Source: an uncultured Ruegeria sp. (GTDB taxonomy: Bacteria > Pseudomonadota > Alphaproteobacteria > Rhodobacterales > Rhodobacteraceae). Taken from it: a stretch of DNA of 64,000 bases. Of this stretch, positions 62,287 through 64,000 are shown one piece after another. The first letter of the stretch is position 1. The number at the start of each line of letters is the position of its first letter. Under the pieces are notes generated by a model. It saw only the letters and a program-made list of their open reading frames with translations, was not told where the DNA came from and did no database searches. The translations under genes and the position numbers were made by a program. The DNA lies in NCBI RefSeq assembly GCF_947497005.1, contig NZ_CANMFF010000012.1:1-64000 (forward strand), given 5' to 3'.

Positions 62287-63561
62287 ATGATTACCTTCGT
62301 TCTTTTAGCGGTTTTTGCACTGCTGCTCATGCGGGCCCCGATTTTCGTTGCGCTCGGTTTGCCCGCATTGGGGTATCTTCACTTTAAAGGCGTGCCCTTT
62401 GCGCTGGCCCCTCAGAGGATGTTGGGAACGGTAAACGAATCCATCCTGCTGGCCGTGCCGATGTTTTTGCTGGCGGGCCGCCTGATGAACCTTTACGGCG
62501 CAACCGAGCGTATCTTTGACTTCGCCCAGGCGGTCATTGGCTGGATCAGGGGTGGGCTGGGCTATGTGTCGGTCGTTGCCTCGATGATATTTTCGGCGAT
62601 GTCCGGCTCTGCCGCCGCAGATGCCGTGGGCGTGGGTACGATCACCGTCAAGGCCATGCGCGCGCGCGGTTACGATCCCAGTTTCGCCGCGGCCGTCACG
62701 CTTGGATCGGCCACTCTGTCGCCGGTCATTCCGCCATCGATCATAATGATCATCTATGGGGCAACGGCGAATGTATCGATCGGCAAGATGTTCATCGGCG
62801 GTATCGGTCCGGGGCTTTTGATGGGTATCTCGATGATGGCGCTGGTCTCGATCATCAGTTGGAAGCGCGGATACCCAAAAGGCGACCCGTTCTCGATTCG
62901 GCTGGTCATGCAGACCTTTTGGCGCGCCATTTTGGTTTTGCTGACCCCTGTCATCATCATTGGCGGAATTTTCTCAGGTATCCTGACCCCTACCGAGGCC
63001 TCGGTGACGGCTGTGGTCTACGTAATCCTGCTGGGGATCATCTACAGGATGATCAGCTTCAGGGCGTTCTACGGAGCGGTCGTCGGCACCGCCACGGCCG
63101 TTGGCGCATTGATGCTTGTCGTCTCCGTTTCCGGTCTTGATGCCTGGGTGATCGCCCGCGAGCAGGTGCCGATGATGCTGGCCAACAGCATGACCACTCT
63201 GGTCGACAGCAAAATCATGGTGATGATCCTGATCCTGGTTCTGGTGCTGATCCTCGGGTTCTTCATGGATGCCACGCCGGTTATCCTGATGCTCGTGCCC
63301 GCGATCATGCCATTGGTGACCGCGTATGAAATTGACCCGCTGCATCTGGGTGTTCTGTTTTGCATCGTCTGCGTGATCGGGCTGATCACCCCGCCGGTCG
63401 GCGTGGCGCTTTATGGCGTGGCGATGGTTTCAAAGCTGCCGATCGACAGAGTATTCTGGGCGACGTTGCCGTTCTTTTTCATGTTGATTGTATTGATAGG
63501 TGTCATGATCGCCGTGCCACAGATTATTACACTTTTGCCGAATTTTTTTATCACCAATTGA
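62287..63561 (+). CDS. dctM: TRAP transporter large permease (DctM)
   Basis: The 424-residue protein has about 12 hydrophobic segments and the DctM signatures MSGSAAADAVGVGTITVKAM (about 103), LSPVIPPSIIMIIYG (about 143) and VIGLITPPVGVALYGVAMVS (about 370). It forms the sodium-driven import channel with DctQ. It is the last gene of the LacI-controlled operon; no clear intrinsic terminator follows. Confidence 0.92.
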   Translation: MITFVLLAVFALLLMRAPIFVALGLPALGYLHFKGVPFALAPQRMLGTVNESILLAVPMFLLAGRLMNLYGATERIFDFAQAVIGWIRGGLGYVSVVASMIFSAMSGSAAADAVGVGTITVKAMRARGYDPSFAAAVTLGSATLSPVIPPSIIMIIYGATANVSIGKMFIGGIGPGLLMGISMMALVSIISWKRGYPKGDPFSIRLVMQTFWRAILVLLTPVIIIGGIFSGILTPTEASVTAVVYVILLGIIYRMISFRAFYGAVVGTATAVGALMLVVSVSGLDAWVIAREQVPMMLANSMTTLVDSKIMVMILILVLVLILGFFMDATPVILMLVPAIMPLVTAYEIDPLHLGVLFCIVCVIGLITPPVGVALYGVAMVSKLPIDRVFWATLPFFFMLIVLIGVMIAVPQIITLLPNFFITN

Positions 63562-63825
63562 TGGTGCCTCACGTTTGCCGCTGAGTTCTGCTCTGCACTC
63601 ATCCTGTATAGCGTTGAAGGCACAGACCGGAGCGACGCCGAGCCCGGCAGGATTCTGCAGTTAGCTGTACAAATAGTCCTTCACGATTTGGCGAACATGG
63701 ATCAAGCTCGCAATCGTACTCGTACCGAACAAGTCTACAGTTGCCTCGATTGCTCAGCCCTTCGCACAGCAATCTCTAGAGCGCTGGATCAGGTTCCGAA
63801 TTGGTGGAAACTCGGCAATTCTCGG

Positions 63826-64000
63826 GGGGTGCGCCTGCGGGTGCGCGCCATCATCCGTCAGGTTGGCCACGAGAACGAAGTCGACATCTTGCGCGGGGTG
63901 TTGTCGAGCGACCACGTCCACGTGTTCGTGTCGGTGCCGCCGAAGATCGCCATCTCGGATCTGGTGCGCAAGATGAAGGGGCGTTCGTCTCACAAGGTAC
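63826..64000 (+). pseudogene. IS200-type (Y1/HUH) transposase fragment, running off the window
   Basis: The plus strand reads VRLRVRAIIRQVGHENEVDI, then LRGVLSSDHVHVFVSVPP and ISDLVRKMKGRSSHKV. The HVH is the HUH metal-binding motif of IS200/IS605 TnpA, and the PPxIxxSDLVRxxKGRSS stretch is very typical. The N-terminal 30 or so residues (the usual TKYR region) are missing, so it is 5'-truncated. The catalytic tyrosine would lie beyond the window. Confidence 0.78.

Overview
The window looks like an accessory, catabolic region from an alphaproteobacterium, most likely of the Rhodobacteraceae/Roseobacter type. This rests on several observations: moderate-to-high GC, a high density of ABC and TRAP uptake systems, hydantoinase/oxoprolinase, MmgE/PrpD and DUF917 proteins, many small LysR-controlled catabolic operons, and insertion-sequence debris at most module borders. 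The taxonomic call is an inference from gene content. There is no rRNA, tRNA or CRISPR array, and I see no replication or conjugation gene.

Layout. 1-4.3 kb: an IS3-family element inside the remains of an IS21-family element. 4.35-13.4 kb: an Lrp/AsnC regulator followed by one tight operon (HyuA-like protein, DUF917 protein, complete peptide-type ABC importer, Asp/Glu/hydantoin racemase). 13.5-14.2 kb: an IS6 scrap, a diaminopropionate ammonia-lyase scrap and a perfect 78-bp inverted-repeat element. 14.25-16 kb: a cysteine-cluster SufR-like regulator divergent from a DUF4142-cupredoxin gene pair. 16.1-18.9 kb: a flavin monooxygenase fused to cytochrome b5, with a divergent LysR gene. 18.9-20.5 kb: a junction of gene and IS fragments around an intact IS6-family element. 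20.5-25.7 kb: a PatB-like C-S lyase, a DHDPS/NAL-family lyase and a polar amino acid ABC importer. 26-27.9 kb: two convergent LysR genes.

28.1-41.1 kb: a long one-direction gene row. It contains a class I aminotransferase, all four late meta-cleavage activities (4-oxalocrotonate decarboxylase type, 2-oxopent-4-enoate hydratase, 4-hydroxy-2-oxovalerate aldolase, acylating acetaldehyde dehydrogenase), an RraA-like protein, HyuA/HyuB, an SDR, an FAD amine oxidase, a D-cysteine desulfhydrase-like enzyme and a RidA protein. No ring-cleaving dioxygenase is present. 41.2-42.5 kb: a sarcosine oxidase fragment cut by an IS110 scrap. 42.5-51.3 kb (minus strand): an operon with a peptide-type ABC importer, an N-formylglutamate amidohydrolase-like protein, an ArgE-like deacylase and an MmgE/PrpD protein, divergent from a LysR gene and an aspartoacylase-like gene. 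53.4-54.2 kb: a frameshifted IS6-family element. 54.3-57.2 kb: a WrbA-like flavoprotein plus ABM monooxygenase, then an unusual IclR-HTH/periplasmic-binding fusion regulator and a second IclR-type gene. 57.6-58.5 kb: a broken ketoglutarate semialdehyde dehydrogenase. 58.7-63.6 kb: a LacI regulator, a perfect 22-bp palindromic operator, a shikimate dehydrogenase-like gene and a DctPQM TRAP transporter. 63.8 kb to the end: a truncated IS200-type transposase.

Together the genes suggest a collection of scavenging modules for amino-acid derivatives (peptides, N-acyl amino acids, cyclic amides, D- or N-methyl amino acids, amino-dicarboxylates). Each has its own importer and regulator, and they were assembled and partly broken by mobile elements. 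The least conventional parts are the meta-cleavage lower pathway joined to amino-acid chemistry (28-41 kb), the cytochrome b5 fusion (16-18 kb) and the IclR/periplasmic-binding fusion (55.3 kb).
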